The notes beneath the pieces were generated by a model that saw nothing but the letters and a program-made list of their open reading frames with translations, did not search any database and was not told the DNA's origin. The translations under genes were made by a program, and so were the position numbers. A stretch of 64,000 nt of DNA. It comes from Terrimonas_A sp051954695 (GTDB taxonomy: Bacteria > Bacteroidota > Bacteroidia > Chitinophagales > Chitinophagaceae). Positions 17,726 to 26,353 of the stretch are shown piece after piece (positions within the stretch are counted from its first letter, which is position 1; each line of letters opens with the position of its first letter). The stretch covers positions 62,001 to 126,000 of the forward strand of contig JBQCHL010000002.1 in NCBI GenBank assembly GCA_051954695.1, read 5' to 3'.

Positions 17726-18289
17726 ATGTCCACACTGTTCATAAAAAATATGGTTTGCAACCGTTGTATATCAGCGGTTGAAAATGAATTAAAAAAGCTG
17801 GGAGTACCGGTCAAAACTGTAAAATTGGGTGAAGCCGAACTTGAAAAAGACCTCACCCCTGAGCAAAAAATCAAATTGCAAACAGCTTTGACTGCTTTAG
17901 GGTTTGAGCTCATTGATGATAAAAAAGGACGTATTATCGAAAAGATCAAGAATGTTATCATCGACATGATACATCACCAGGATTATGATGGTAAAACCAA
18001 CCTTTCTGAGATTTTGAGCAGAAAGCTGAACCATGACTATAATTACCTATCCAATCTTTTCTCAGATGTGGAAGGTTCTACCATTGAGAAATACTTTATC
18101 GCTCAAAAAATTGAGAAAGTAAAGGAGCTGCTGGTTTATGATGAGTTGTCGCTGAGCGAGATCGCTTTCAAGCTCAATTACTCCAGTGTTGCTTATCTGA
18201 GCAACCAGTTCAAAAAAGTTACCGGTTTAACCCCCAGTCATTTTAAACAGATCGGGGAAGAGAAGAGAAAACCGCTGGACAAGGTGTAA
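17726..18289 (+). CDS. HMA-like / AraC-type metal regulator
   Basis: 187 residues from the ATG at 17726; the extension to 17675 is dropped. Residues 1-75 form a heavy-metal-associated (ferredoxin-like) domain with a metal-binding CxxC, NMVCNRC (Cys11, Cys14). Residues about 85-180 form an AraC/HTH_18 domain (NYLSNLFSDVEGSTIEKYFI, SLSEIAFKLNYSSVAYLSNQFKKVTGLTPSHFK). It sits directly upstream of the copper-type ATPase and HMA chaperone. This suggests an intracellular metal sensor in which metal binding to the CxxC controls DNA binding. The metal (Cu+ most likely) is inferred from neighbours. Confidence 0.85.
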   Translation: MSTLFIKNMVCNRCISAVENELKKLGVPVKTVKLGEAELEKDLTPEQKIKLQTALTALGFELIDDKKGRIIEKIKNVIIDMIHHQDYDGKTNLSEILSRKLNHDYNYLSNLFSDVEGSTIEKYFIAQKIEKVKELLVYDELSLSEIAFKLNYSSVAYLSNQFKKVTGLTPSHFKQIGEEKRKPLDKV

Positions 18290-18349
18290 ATCTTACAAAC
18301 CTATTCCATAATTCCATAATAGTTATCCCTGGTATGAGTGCCAACTTTG
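18286..18349 (+). promoter_or_regulatory. copA upstream region: 14-base operator-like repeat and -7-like box
   Basis: GTAAATCTTACAAA at 18286-18299 (contains the dyad GTAA-atc-TTAC and the stop of the regulator gene) and CAACTTTG at 18342-18349, 11 bases before the copA ATG. The same two elements with the same 42-base gap occur before the HMA chaperone gene (20784-20847). Candidate operator for the HMA-AraC regulator. Confidence 0.55.
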
Positions 18350-18360
18350 CATAGAAAATT

Positions 18361-20787
18361 ATGCAAGATATGGCTATAACTAACGAAAAAGAGCTCATTT
18401 ACCTCCCCCTGGAGGATGTAGAGAGCGAGCACTGCGCACTCATCGTTGAAAAAGGACTGGCACAGGTAAAAGGTGTGGAAAGCCACAAAGTAGAGCTGAA
18501 CAATCACCGGGCAGCTATTACCGTAGAAGATAATGAAGTGGTGGCCGAAGCCGTTAAGGCAATCAGAGACCTTGGCTATGGCGTTCCCACTATTAAGAAA
18601 ACATTTCCTGTATTAGGGATGACCTGCGCTTCCTGCGGCAGCAGTGCTGAAAGTATTGTGAAGGCAGCAGAAGGTGTGGTAAGCTCCTTGGTAAACTTTG
18701 CCACCGGCAATCTTACTGTAGAATACCTCCCAAATATGACGGATGCTTCAAAACTTCAGAAGGCCGTTCAATCCATTGGCTATGATCTGCTGATAGAAGA
18801 TGAAACCAGGCAACAGGAAACACTGGAAGTTATCCACGCACAAAAATTCAAAAGCCTTAAGAACAAAACCATTTGGGCAGTACTGTTATCCCTTCCAGTG
18901 GTTGTTATCGGTATGTTCTTTATGGATATACCTTATGCCAATGAGATAATGTGGTTTTTTGCCACACCTGTAGTGCTGTGGTTGGGTAAAGATTTCTTTG
19001 TAAATGCATGGAAGCAGGCTAAGCATCGTTCTGCCAATATGGATACACTAGTGGCATTAAGCACTGGTATCGCTTATGTGTTCAGTGTTTTCAATATGCT
19101 GTTCCCCCAGTTCTGGCATCAGAGGGGACTGCATGCGCACGTTTATTTTGAAGCAGCAGCAGTTGTTATAGCCTTCATTCTCCTGGGTAAATTACTGGAA
19201 GAAAAAGCCAAGGGCAATACTTCCTCATCTATTAAAAAGCTGATGGGCTTACAACCTAAAACCGTTATGGTAATACAACCGGACGGAACAGAAAAACAGA
19301 TAGCCATTGAGGAGGTGAATGCAGGTGATATTATCCTTGTGAAACCGGGAGAAAAAATTGCGGTCGATGGCATGGTCACTTCCGGCAGCTCCTATGTAGA
19401 TGAAAGCATGCTGAGTGGTGAACCCGTGCCTGTACTGAAAAAGGAGAATGAAAAAGTGTTTGCAGGTACGATCAATCAAAAAGGAAGTTTTCAGTTCAGG
19501 GCGGTGAAAGTAGGCAAGGAAACAATGCTTGCCCAGATCATTAAAATGGTGCAGGATGCGCAGGGAAGTAAAGCGCCTGTACAGAAACTGGTAGATAAGA
19601 TCGCCGGTATTTTTGTTCCGGTCGTTATTGGTATTGCTATTCTCACTTTCGTGCTGTGGTTGATCCTTGGTGGTGATAACGGAGTGGTGCAGGGGCTGCT
19701 TGCCGCTGTTACTGTTCTTGTGATCGCTTGTCCTTGTGCACTTGGCCTGGCTACGCCTACCGCTATCATGGTTGGTGTTGGCAAGGGTGCTGAAAAGGGT
19801 ATCCTGATCAAGGACGCCGAAAGCCTGGAACTGGCCAAGAAGGTGAACACTATTGTACTGGACAAAACAGGAACTATTACTGAAGGAAGACCACAGGTTA
19901 CAGGTATACAATGGTTGAATAATGATGACACAACCAGGAGTATATTAATGAGCATCGAAAAGCAATCGGAGCATCCATTAGCAGAAGCAGTAATAAAACA
20001 CCTGGATGGTGTGCCCGCTCACTCTTTATCCATGTTTGATAGTATTACTGGCAAAGGCGTAAAGGCAATTCATAACAACGAGACTTATTTTGTAGGTAAC
20101 AAAAAATTGCTGGCTGAAAACTATATCGCTATTGCTGAACCGTTGCAGCAGCGGGCTGATGAGTGGAGCAGGCAATCCAAAACCATTATCTGGTTTGCAA
20201 ACAGCAAACAGGCTCTTTCCGTACTGGCAATCTCAGACAAGGTGAAAGAAACATCTGTTGAAGCTATTAAGCAAATGCAGGAGATGGGTATTGACCTGTA
20301 TATGCTTACAGGCGATAATGAAGCTACTGCCAAAGCTATTGCACAGCAAACAGGAATTAAACATTACAAGGCTGAAGTGTTACCCCAGCATAAAGCCGAT
20401 TTTGTAAAAGAACTGCAACAACAGGGTAAAGTGGTTGCAATGGTAGGCGATGGCATCAACGACAGTACTGCACTGGCAACAGCGGATGTCAGCATCGCAA
20501 TGGGGAAAGGCAGTGATATTGCCATGGATGTGGCAAAAATGACTATCATTTCATCCGATCTCACCAAGATATCCCAGGCAATCCGCCTGTCTAAGCAAAC
20601 TGTATCAACTATAAAACAAAACCTGTTCTGGGCATTTATATATAACCTGATCGGTATTCCTGTTGCTGCAGGAATCCTTTACCCGATCAACGGCTTCCTG
20701 CTGAACCCGATGATCGCTGGAGCAGCAATGGCATTGAGTAGCGTTAGTGTGGTTACAAACAGTTTGCGTTTGAAATGGAAGAAGTAA
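18361..20787 (+). CDS. copA: Copper-type heavy-metal P1B ATPase
   Basis: 808 residues. Order: a degenerate first HMA domain (about 12-76, with E23-H24-C25 instead of CxxC), a second HMA domain with GMTCASC (Cys89, Cys92), eight membrane helices, actuator loop with SGEP, the ion-binding CPC (457-459) in ACPCALGLATPTA, phosphorylation site DKTGT (Asp501), SEHPLAEA, TGDN, and the hinge GDGINDS. CPC plus HP and the C-terminal LSSVSVVTNSLRL are typical of Cu+ exporters, moving cytosolic Cu+ outward at the cost of ATP. The gene follows the HMA-AraC regulator by 71 bases and is followed by an HMA chaperone. Confidence 0.93.
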   Translation: MQDMAITNEKELIYLPLEDVESEHCALIVEKGLAQVKGVESHKVELNNHRAAITVEDNEVVAEAVKAIRDLGYGVPTIKKTFPVLGMTCASCGSSAESIVKAAEGVVSSLVNFATGNLTVEYLPNMTDASKLQKAVQSIGYDLLIEDETRQQETLEVIHAQKFKSLKNKTIWAVLLSLPVVVIGMFFMDIPYANEIMWFFATPVVLWLGKDFFVNAWKQAKHRSANMDTLVALSTGIAYVFSVFNMLFPQFWHQRGLHAHVYFEAAAVVIAFILLGKLLEEKAKGNTSSSIKKLMGLQPKTVMVIQPDGTEKQIAIEEVNAGDIILVKPGEKIAVDGMVTSGSSYVDESMLSGEPVPVLKKENEKVFAGTINQKGSFQFRAVKVGKETMLAQIIKMVQDAQGSKAPVQKLVDKIAGIFVPVVIGIAILTFVLWLILGGDNGVVQGLLAAVTVLVIACPCALGLATPTAIMVGVGKGAEKGILIKDAESLELAKKVNTIVLDKTGTITEGRPQVTGIQWLNNDDTTRSILMSIEKQSEHPLAEAVIKHLDGVPAHSLSMFDSITGKGVKAIHNNETYFVGNKKLLAENYIAIAEPLQQRADEWSRQSKTIIWFANSKQALSVLAISDKVKETSVEAIKQMQEMGIDLYMLTGDNEATAKAIAQQTGIKHYKAEVLPQHKADFVKELQQQGKVVAMVGDGINDSTALATADVSIAMGKGSDIAMDVAKMTIISSDLTKISQAIRLSKQTVSTIKQNLFWAFIYNLIGIPVAAGILYPINGFLLNPMIAGAAMALSSVSVVTNSLRLKWKK

Positions 20788-20847
20788 ATCTTACAAATCA
20801 AACAGGAAATAGCGTAACACTTCTTCTTTGTAAAGAGATCAACTTTG
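20784..20847 (+). promoter_or_regulatory. HMA chaperone upstream region: second copy of the operator and -7-like box
   Basis: GTAAATCTTACAAA at 20784-20797 and CAACTTTG at 20840-20847, with 42 bases between them, identical in sequence and spacing to the copA upstream region. The repeat overlaps the copA stop codon. Confidence 0.55.
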
Positions 20848-20893
20848 TATCACTCTTACTAAATAATTATCGTTCACAAAAAATATCAACGAA

Positions 20894-21112
20894 ATGGAAA
20901 ATAAGGACCTTCAGTTCAAGACAAATATTAATTGCGGCGGTTGCGTAGCATCTGTAAAACCTCATTTGGATAATGCGGAAGGCATTTGCGAGTGGAATGT
21001 GGATACTACCAACAAGGATAAAGTACTTACTGTAAAAACAGAAGGCATTACCCAGGAGCAGGTATTGGAAATTATCAGGAAGACAGGATTTAAGGCTGAA
21101 CCATTAAGTTAA
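20894..21112 (+). CDS. HMA-domain metallochaperone (CopZ-like)
   Basis: 72 residues, a single heavy-metal-associated domain: FKTNINCGGCVASVKPHLDN with metal-binding Cys-Gly-Gly-Cys, then the beta-alpha-beta pattern ending IIRKTGFKAEPLS. Proteins of this size next to CopA deliver or buffer Cu+ for the ATPase. It has its own copy of the operator-like sequence, so it is likely controlled together with copA but from a separate promoter 106 bases into the intergenic region. Confidence 0.88.
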   Translation: MENKDLQFKTNINCGGCVASVKPHLDNAEGICEWNVDTTNKDKVLTVKTEGITQEQVLEIIRKTGFKAEPLS

Positions 21113-21141
21113 GGTACAAAGCCGGAAATCATAAGAATAAC

Positions 21142-21900
21142 CTACCAGGGCTTCATAGTACCGGTTAATTGAAATCCCAGGAAGTACAGGAAGAAAAGGC
21201 AGAGATTCATTACAGATAATAAAAGTATCAGCAGCCAGGTTTTATAAGAGTCCTTCATCAGGTAGCCGAATACTGATCCATAGATATACAAAAAGGCTGA
21301 CATGAAGAAAGGGATAAAAGTGCCGAAATCTATCTTGCCAAACTGGTGGGTAAACAGCACAATGATCAGTGCTGCCAGGTAAATCAATACCTGCATAATG
21401 TTTAGCTGCGCTGCGATATAGGTATTGACCAAAAAATGCTCCCAGTAATTATACTTTTTCCGGCGCAGGAAAATAAAGGTGACCAGGCTTGCAAAAGGGA
21501 TCATCAAAAAAATGAAAGCACTGAAATAGTGGTTAAAAAAACCTTCCCGGTGGGGCACAACTCCACCGGGATTATATTTTAAATAGGTGCTTATTATACC
21601 TGCAGAGATCCAGTTTACCAATAGTGTACAAATGGTAGACATCAGGATCACATAGGCAAAAGGCCGGAAATAGTTGACCCGTTTGCCATCCAGGAAATCT
21701 TTGACCATGCTGCCCGGCCGGGTGAATAAGGAGATAAGTGTATAAAAGAATCCTTTATCTACATGGAAAACAGAATGGGGAATATCATGCAGAAAGTACC
21801 GGGCATCAATTCTGCCTTCATGGGAAGATTGACCACATTGTGGACAGAAGTTGCCGGTAAAAGGCTTTCCGCAATTTTTACATGCGTGGGAGGCGTTCAT
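21142..21900 (-). CDS. DUF3667 membrane protein with N-terminal zinc ribbon
   Basis: 252 residues from the ATG at 21900 (MNASHAC). A small zinc ribbon comes first (CKNCGKPFTGNFCPQCGQ, four Cys), then DARYFLHDIPHSVFHVDKGFFYTLISLFTRPGSMVKDFLDGKRVNYFRPFAYVI, the DUF3667 signature, then about five membrane helices to the end. Function unknown; common and often multi-copy in Bacteroidota. Convergent with the metal cluster and transcribed on the same strand as the fructan sensor upstream. Confidence 0.88.
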   Translation of the reverse strand: MNASHACKNCGKPFTGNFCPQCGQSSHEGRIDARYFLHDIPHSVFHVDKGFFYTLISLFTRPGSMVKDFLDGKRVNYFRPFAYVILMSTICTLLVNWISAGIISTYLKYNPGGVVPHREGFFNHYFSAFIFLMIPFASLVTFIFLRRKKYNYWEHFLVNTYIAAQLNIMQVLIYLAALIIVLFTHQFGKIDFGTFIPFFMSAFLYIYGSVFGYLMKDSYKTWLLILLLSVMNLCLFFLYFLGFQLTGTMKPW

Positions 21901-21947
21901 GATTTTCAAAGATAATTGAAAAAATAGCCGGTTAATTACTGCTTTTA

Positions 21948-24782
21948 CTACGCTTTTTTCTTCCTGAAAGCATTCGGTGCCTGTCCTGTTTTATTCTTGA
22001 ACACTGTAGAAAAATAAGATGCTGAAGAAAACCCTGTTTGAAAAGCCACATCACTGATATTGAGGTCATCATGCTGTATCAGGTATTTTGCTTTTTGAAT
22101 GCGCGCATTAAGTATATACTCATTGATGCTGACATCCAGCAGCACTTTGATCTTGCGATACAGTTGCATCTTACTCAGGTGCATGGCCTTGCAAATATCC
22201 TCCACTGAAAATGAATCATTGCCGAGATTGCTTTCCACAATGGCAGTAAATTCAGCAAGGAATTGCCTGTCGCTTTTTTTCCCACTATTGCCTTTTATGG
22301 CAAGTGGTATCTCCATGGTCAGATGGTCCTTCAGTACAGCCCTGCTTTGCAGCAGATTCGAAATAGTGTGCTGCAGCAATGAAAGATTGAATGGTTTAGT
22401 GATATAGGCGTCCGCTTTTGATTTTAACCCTTCTATTTGTTGTTCTACGGAAGTTTTTGCTGTTAGCAATATGATTGGTATATGAGCTGTTCTGATATCC
22501 TTTTTTAAATGCTCCGTAAAAGTGATACCATCTTTCCCGGGCATCATTACATCGCTGATCACCAGGTCGGGGTTATGGTCAAAGACCTGTTGTAACCCGC
22601 TAATACCATCTTCAGCCTCCATAACGAAATAGTGGGGCGTAAGCTGCTCTCTCAAAAAACCGCGTAGTTCTGCATTATCATCAACTACCAATATGGTAGC
22701 TGTTTGCTGACCAGGCATTGCCATGGTGCCTCCTGCTGCCGGCAGTTCATTATCGTCCATATCGTCCGGCCAGGACTCTTCTTTCTGTATTGACCTGCCA
22801 TCTATACTGCCGGTTGACAGTTCGTTTTCTGAAAAATGTTCTTTTCCTAATGGCAACAAAATCGTGAAACTTGTTCCTTTATCTTTCCTGCTGTTTACGT
22901 GAATGCTTCCATGGTGCAGGTCAACCAATTCTTTTGTCAGCGCCAGTCCAAGCCCGGATCCGCTGTACCGGCTATCCCTTCCCTGGAAGAAAGGTTCGAA
23001 AATTTGTCCCAGTTCCTGTTCACTCATCCCTGTTCCATTATCCTCTACCCGTATAACTGCATTATTGGTGGCAGATTCTTTTTGAATGATCACGGTTATA
23101 GAGCCGCCATCGTCGGTAAACTTAAATGCATTGGAAAGGAGGTTGTTCAGGACCTTATCAAATAATGATTCGTCTATCCACACGCTTAATATGCGTTCTG
23201 TTGTAAGCAAACGGCAGTCAATATTCCTTTTATGGGCAAGGCTTTGGAAGTTTTGTAAAATATCATTGACATAAAGTACGAGGTCGGTCTCGGCTGCCCT
23301 GATCTGCATTTTTTTAAACTCGATCTTTCGGAAATCGATCAGTTCATTCACCAATCGCAGCAGGCGATAGGCATTTTTTTCGATCAAAGCCAGGGGATGA
23401 CGGGTCGTAGATGGCAGTTTTGGGTTTTGACGTAATTCTTCAACCGGTGCCAGTATCAGGCACAAGGGAGTCCTGAACTCATGTGAGATATTGGTAAAAA
23501 AATTAAGCTTTGCTTCATGAGCAGCGTTGGCTTTTTCCGACATTTCGATCAGCTCTTCTGTTTTGCGCTGCACTTCTGCGTTCCGCAGCAGCAGTTGCCT
23601 GTTGATACGCCTGTTGAGCAAGCGCGAATAGAAAAGCAATCCGGCAAAACAGATAGCCAGCAATAAAACACTTCCTAATATATAAATATAGGTGCGCTGG
23701 TTATTATAAATACGTTTTTGCTCCAGCAGCATTCCCTGCTGCTGTTTAATATCACTTTGCTGGCTGATGATCTTGTCTGTTTGCAAACTCATCATCCGCA
23801 CATTAGCGGAGTCGACCACCAGTGTATTTAAAATGGTTTCTTTATTTACTGGCTGATTATTTAATATCCGGACAGCATTACGGATGGACTCGGCACCGCC
23901 GGTAGGATAAAGCATGGAAGCCGTTAGTATCCTTGATCCCACCATTTCCATGCCCGCACCTTTGCCTGGTAATGCGTCAACCCCGATGATCTTTATATTT
24001 TTTCTTCCCAATGAATCGCATACTTCATGGGCGCCTAATGCCATCACATCATTATGTGCAAAGATCAGGTCCACTGAATCCAGTTTATCCTCAATTGGTG
24101 CTAGCGATTTTTTGGCTATGGCTTTTGTCCAGGCCCCATTTATCCTGTCTGTAATTTGGATACCCGGGAATTGGCTTATGGCTTCCACAAAACCCCGGTT
24201 ACGTTCAGTCGCTGGCGAAGAAGTAGGCAAACCGGTGATCTCGATGACCCTGCCCCTGCCATTGAGCAAATGACCCGTATACTCGCCTGCCATTTTACCT
24301 AGCTCATAATTATTGGCACCTATATAATTATTATACATGGTGGAAGCGATTTTGCGGTCCACCACGATCACGCGTATGCCTTTATCAAATGCTTCTTCAA
24401 CTATTGGAGTTAGTGGCTGGGCCTCATTGGGTGAGATGATCAGGAGGTCAATATCTTCATCGATCAGTTCTTTCACCTGCTGCACCTGCAGCCGGCTGTC
24501 GTCCTGGGCTTCTTTATAAAGGAGGGTTATTCCCGGATGAAAAGAGAGTTCCCTCCGCATTTCCTCTATCATGGAACGCCGCCAGGCATCAGTTTCTCCG
24601 CATTGTGAAAACCCGATCTTAAATTGTTCTTCGTCTTTATGAATACCACAACCGGCAGCCAGTAACAGGGCGGCAATGAGAAAAATACCCGTATAAAGCC
24701 GGGATTTAAGGCAAAAAGCAGTTAGCAATCGTTTCAATTCTTTGGGAATTTTAGCAACACCAATGTAATTATTCTGAAACAA
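21948..24782 (-). CDS. Hybrid two-component sensor/AraC regulator with periplasmic sugar-binding domain (fructan locus)
   Basis: 944 residues. Domains: membrane anchor about 30-45; periplasmic binding protein type 1 sugar-binding domain 53-330 (KIGFSQCGETDAWRRS, VIVVDRKI, YIGANNYELGKMAGEY, FAHNDVMALGAHEVC); second membrane helix 365-385; HisKA with His434 (NISHEFRTP); HATPase (N-box NLLSNAFKF, SGSGLGLALTKELV); receiver with DD701-702 and Asp744 (ISDVMMPGKDG); AraC DNA-binding domain about 840-944. This plan equals the B. thetaiotaomicron fructose-binding regulator BT1754, and it is divergent from a fructan operon, so it probably senses fructose. No in-frame ATG exists before residue 66; a TTG start (24782, 24737 or 24728) is required. 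Confidence 0.9.
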   Translation of the reverse strand: MFQNNYIGVAKIPKELKRLLTAFCLKSRLYTGIFLIAALLLAAGCGIHKDEEQFKIGFSQCGETDAWRRSMIEEMRRELSFHPGITLLYKEAQDDSRLQVQQVKELIDEDIDLLIISPNEAQPLTPIVEEAFDKGIRVIVVDRKIASTMYNNYIGANNYELGKMAGEYTGHLLNGRGRVIEITGLPTSSPATERNRGFVEAISQFPGIQITDRINGAWTKAIAKKSLAPIEDKLDSVDLIFAHNDVMALGAHEVCDSLGRKNIKIIGVDALPGKGAGMEMVGSRILTASMLYPTGGAESIRNAVRILNNQPVNKETILNTLVVDSANVRMMSLQTDKIISQQSDIKQQQGMLLEQKRIYNNQRTYIYILGSVLLLAICFAGLLFYSRLLNRRINRQLLLRNAEVQRKTEELIEMSEKANAAHEAKLNFFTNISHEFRTPLCLILAPVEELRQNPKLPSTTRHPLALIEKNAYRLLRLVNELIDFRKIEFKKMQIRAAETDLVLYVNDILQNFQSLAHKRNIDCRLLTTERILSVWIDESLFDKVLNNLLSNAFKFTDDGGSITVIIQKESATNNAVIRVEDNGTGMSEQELGQIFEPFFQGRDSRYSGSGLGLALTKELVDLHHGSIHVNSRKDKGTSFTILLPLGKEHFSENELSTGSIDGRSIQKEESWPDDMDDNELPAAGGTMAMPGQQTATILVVDDNAELRGFLREQLTPHYFVMEAEDGISGLQQVFDHNPDLVISDVMMPGKDGITFTEHLKKDIRTAHIPIILLTAKTSVEQQIEGLKSKADAYITKPFNLSLLQHTISNLLQSRAVLKDHLTMEIPLAIKGNSGKKSDRQFLAEFTAIVESNLGNDSFSVEDICKAMHLSKMQLYRKIKVLLDVSINEYILNARIQKAKYLIQHDDLNISDVAFQTGFSSASYFSTVFKNKTGQAPNAFRKKKA

Positions 24783-24823
24783 ACTGGTATAAAAATTAAA
24801 TAACTACAGAATCCGTTGATCAT

Positions 24824-24884
24824 ATTTGTTTCATAATCACTTAAAAATCAGTGTAATGATAAATTTTTTAAAAATGAAACAAAT
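24824..24884. promoter_or_regulatory. Inverted repeat in the divergent fructan-locus promoter region
   Basis: ATTTGTTTCAT at 24824-24834 and its exact reverse complement ATGAAACAAAT at 24874-24884, separated by 39 bases, between the divergent sensor and transporter genes. Candidate binding site of the AraC output domain of the sensor. Confidence 0.5.
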
Positions 24885-24960
24885 TTTAAAGTCTTTGATC
24901 TGAAATCGAAGCTGATCTGCATGACCCCAATGCGATATTCATGGAAATTGCTTTTGCCAC

Positions 24961-26334
24961 ATGAATAAGAAATTAGTTTTCTGGAGCATTGTTGTTGCCC
25001 TTGGCGGTTTACTCTTCGGAATGGATGTAGCTGTAATATCAGGAGCAGAACAGGAAATACAGCATTTATGGTCTCTTAGTGATGTAGTGCATGGCCAGGC
25101 TATTGCCTCAGCACTGTATGGTACTATTATCGGCGCTCTGTTTGCCGGGATCCCTGCCGAAAAATATGGCCGCAAAAAAACATTGGTCTGGATCGGTATA
25201 CTCTTTCTCATCTCAGCGGTCGGTTCAGCGATGGCGCCTGAGGTAATATCTTTCATGGCATTCCGTTTTCTTGGTGGCCTGGGTGTGGGTGCTTCTTCTG
25301 TGGTAGCTCCCATGTTCATTTCGGAAATTGCGCCGGCCAGAAGCCGCGGTAAGTTAGTAGCCGCTTTTCAGTTCAATATTGTATTCGGCATCCTGCTGGC
25401 CTATTTTTCCAATTATTTGCTGAGCGGAATGGGTGAAGATGCCTGGCGGTGGATGTTGGGCATCCTGGCCATACCGGCAGTACTATTTACTGGGCTGATG
25501 GCTTTTGTTCCCGAAAGTCCACGCTGGCTGATGGTACATAAAAATGATTACACGCAGGCGCGGGAAATACTGGCGGTTTCTGATCCGGAAGGTGTGGACC
25601 AGGCCATTGCTGCTATTCATCAGAGTATTGATGAAGAAAAGCAAAAAGCCAGCCTCTCCACTTTTCTTAATAAACGGTACTCTAAGTCTATCATCCTGGC
25701 TATTCTTATTGCATTCTTCAACCAGATGTCTGGCATCAATGCCATTATTTATTTTGCTCCCCGCGTGTTTGAACTGGCAGGTATTGGCAAGAGTGCAGCC
25801 TTTTTACAAAGTGCAGGCATTGGACTGGTAAATCTTGTATTTACAATGCTCGGTTTATACCTGATCGACCGGTTGGGCCGAAAAAAATTAATGCTTATAG
25901 GAAGCATTGGTTATATCATCTCTCTCGGTTCTGTAGCTGCAGCATTTTATTTTCAGTATCTCGGTGGGATGGTCGTGCCGGTATTGCTTTTCATTTTTAT
26001 TGCAGCGCATGCTATTGGGCAGGGTGCTGTGATATGGGTGTTCATTTCGGAGATCTTTCCGAACAAAGTGCGATCTTATGGCCAATCGCTGGGCAGTTCT
26101 GTTCACTGGATCATGGCTGCGATCATCACCAGCATATTCCCTTTCTTTGCCAACCACCCGCAGATAGGGCCTGCCAAAATTTTCCTGTTCTTCATGCTGA
26201 TGATGGTACTGCAGTTGCTCTGGGTATTGTTCAGAATGCCGGAGACCAAGGGTGTGGCACTGGAGCAGGTTGAAGCACAACTCTCTTCGAAACGGCCTGG
26301 GAAAGGAAAAAAGGAATCCATACAAACCAGTTAA
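24961..26334 (+). CDS. MFS sugar porter, probable fructose importer
   Basis: 457 residues with 12 membrane helices and the sugar-porter signatures: EKYGRKK and DRLGRKK loops, PESPRWL at the end of the first half, FNQMSGINAIIYFAPRVF in helix 7, and PETKG after helix 12. It imports a monosaccharide across the inner membrane, probably by proton symport. First gene of the operon with a fructokinase 19 bases downstream, mirroring the monosaccharide importer/fructokinase pair of the Bacteroides fructan locus. ATG at 24961; fructose specificity is inferred from neighbours. Confidence 0.9.
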   Translation: MNKKLVFWSIVVALGGLLFGMDVAVISGAEQEIQHLWSLSDVVHGQAIASALYGTIIGALFAGIPAEKYGRKKTLVWIGILFLISAVGSAMAPEVISFMAFRFLGGLGVGASSVVAPMFISEIAPARSRGKLVAAFQFNIVFGILLAYFSNYLLSGMGEDAWRWMLGILAIPAVLFTGLMAFVPESPRWLMVHKNDYTQAREILAVSDPEGVDQAIAAIHQSIDEEKQKASLSTFLNKRYSKSIILAILIAFFNQMSGINAIIYFAPRVFELAGIGKSAAFLQSAGIGLVNLVFTMLGLYLIDRLGRKKLMLIGSIGYIISLGSVAAAFYFQYLGGMVVPVLLFIFIAAHAIGQGAVIWVFISEIFPNKVRSYGQSLGSSVHWIMAAIITSIFPFFANHPQIGPAKIFLFFMLMMVLQLLWVLFRMPETKGVALEQVEAQLSSKRPGKGKKESIQTS

Positions 26335-26353
26335 TGATCTTAAACAGATTGCT

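Noticed and set aside
19249..19911. 220-codon minus-strand frame inside copA
   Set aside because: Antisense shadow of a clear P-type ATPase; composition rich in His/Ser/Asn without domains.
24873..24895. A promoter for the transporter gene at GTCTTTG near 24891-24897
   Set aside because: Does not match TAnnTTTG well enough and has no spaced -33 box; left uncalled.
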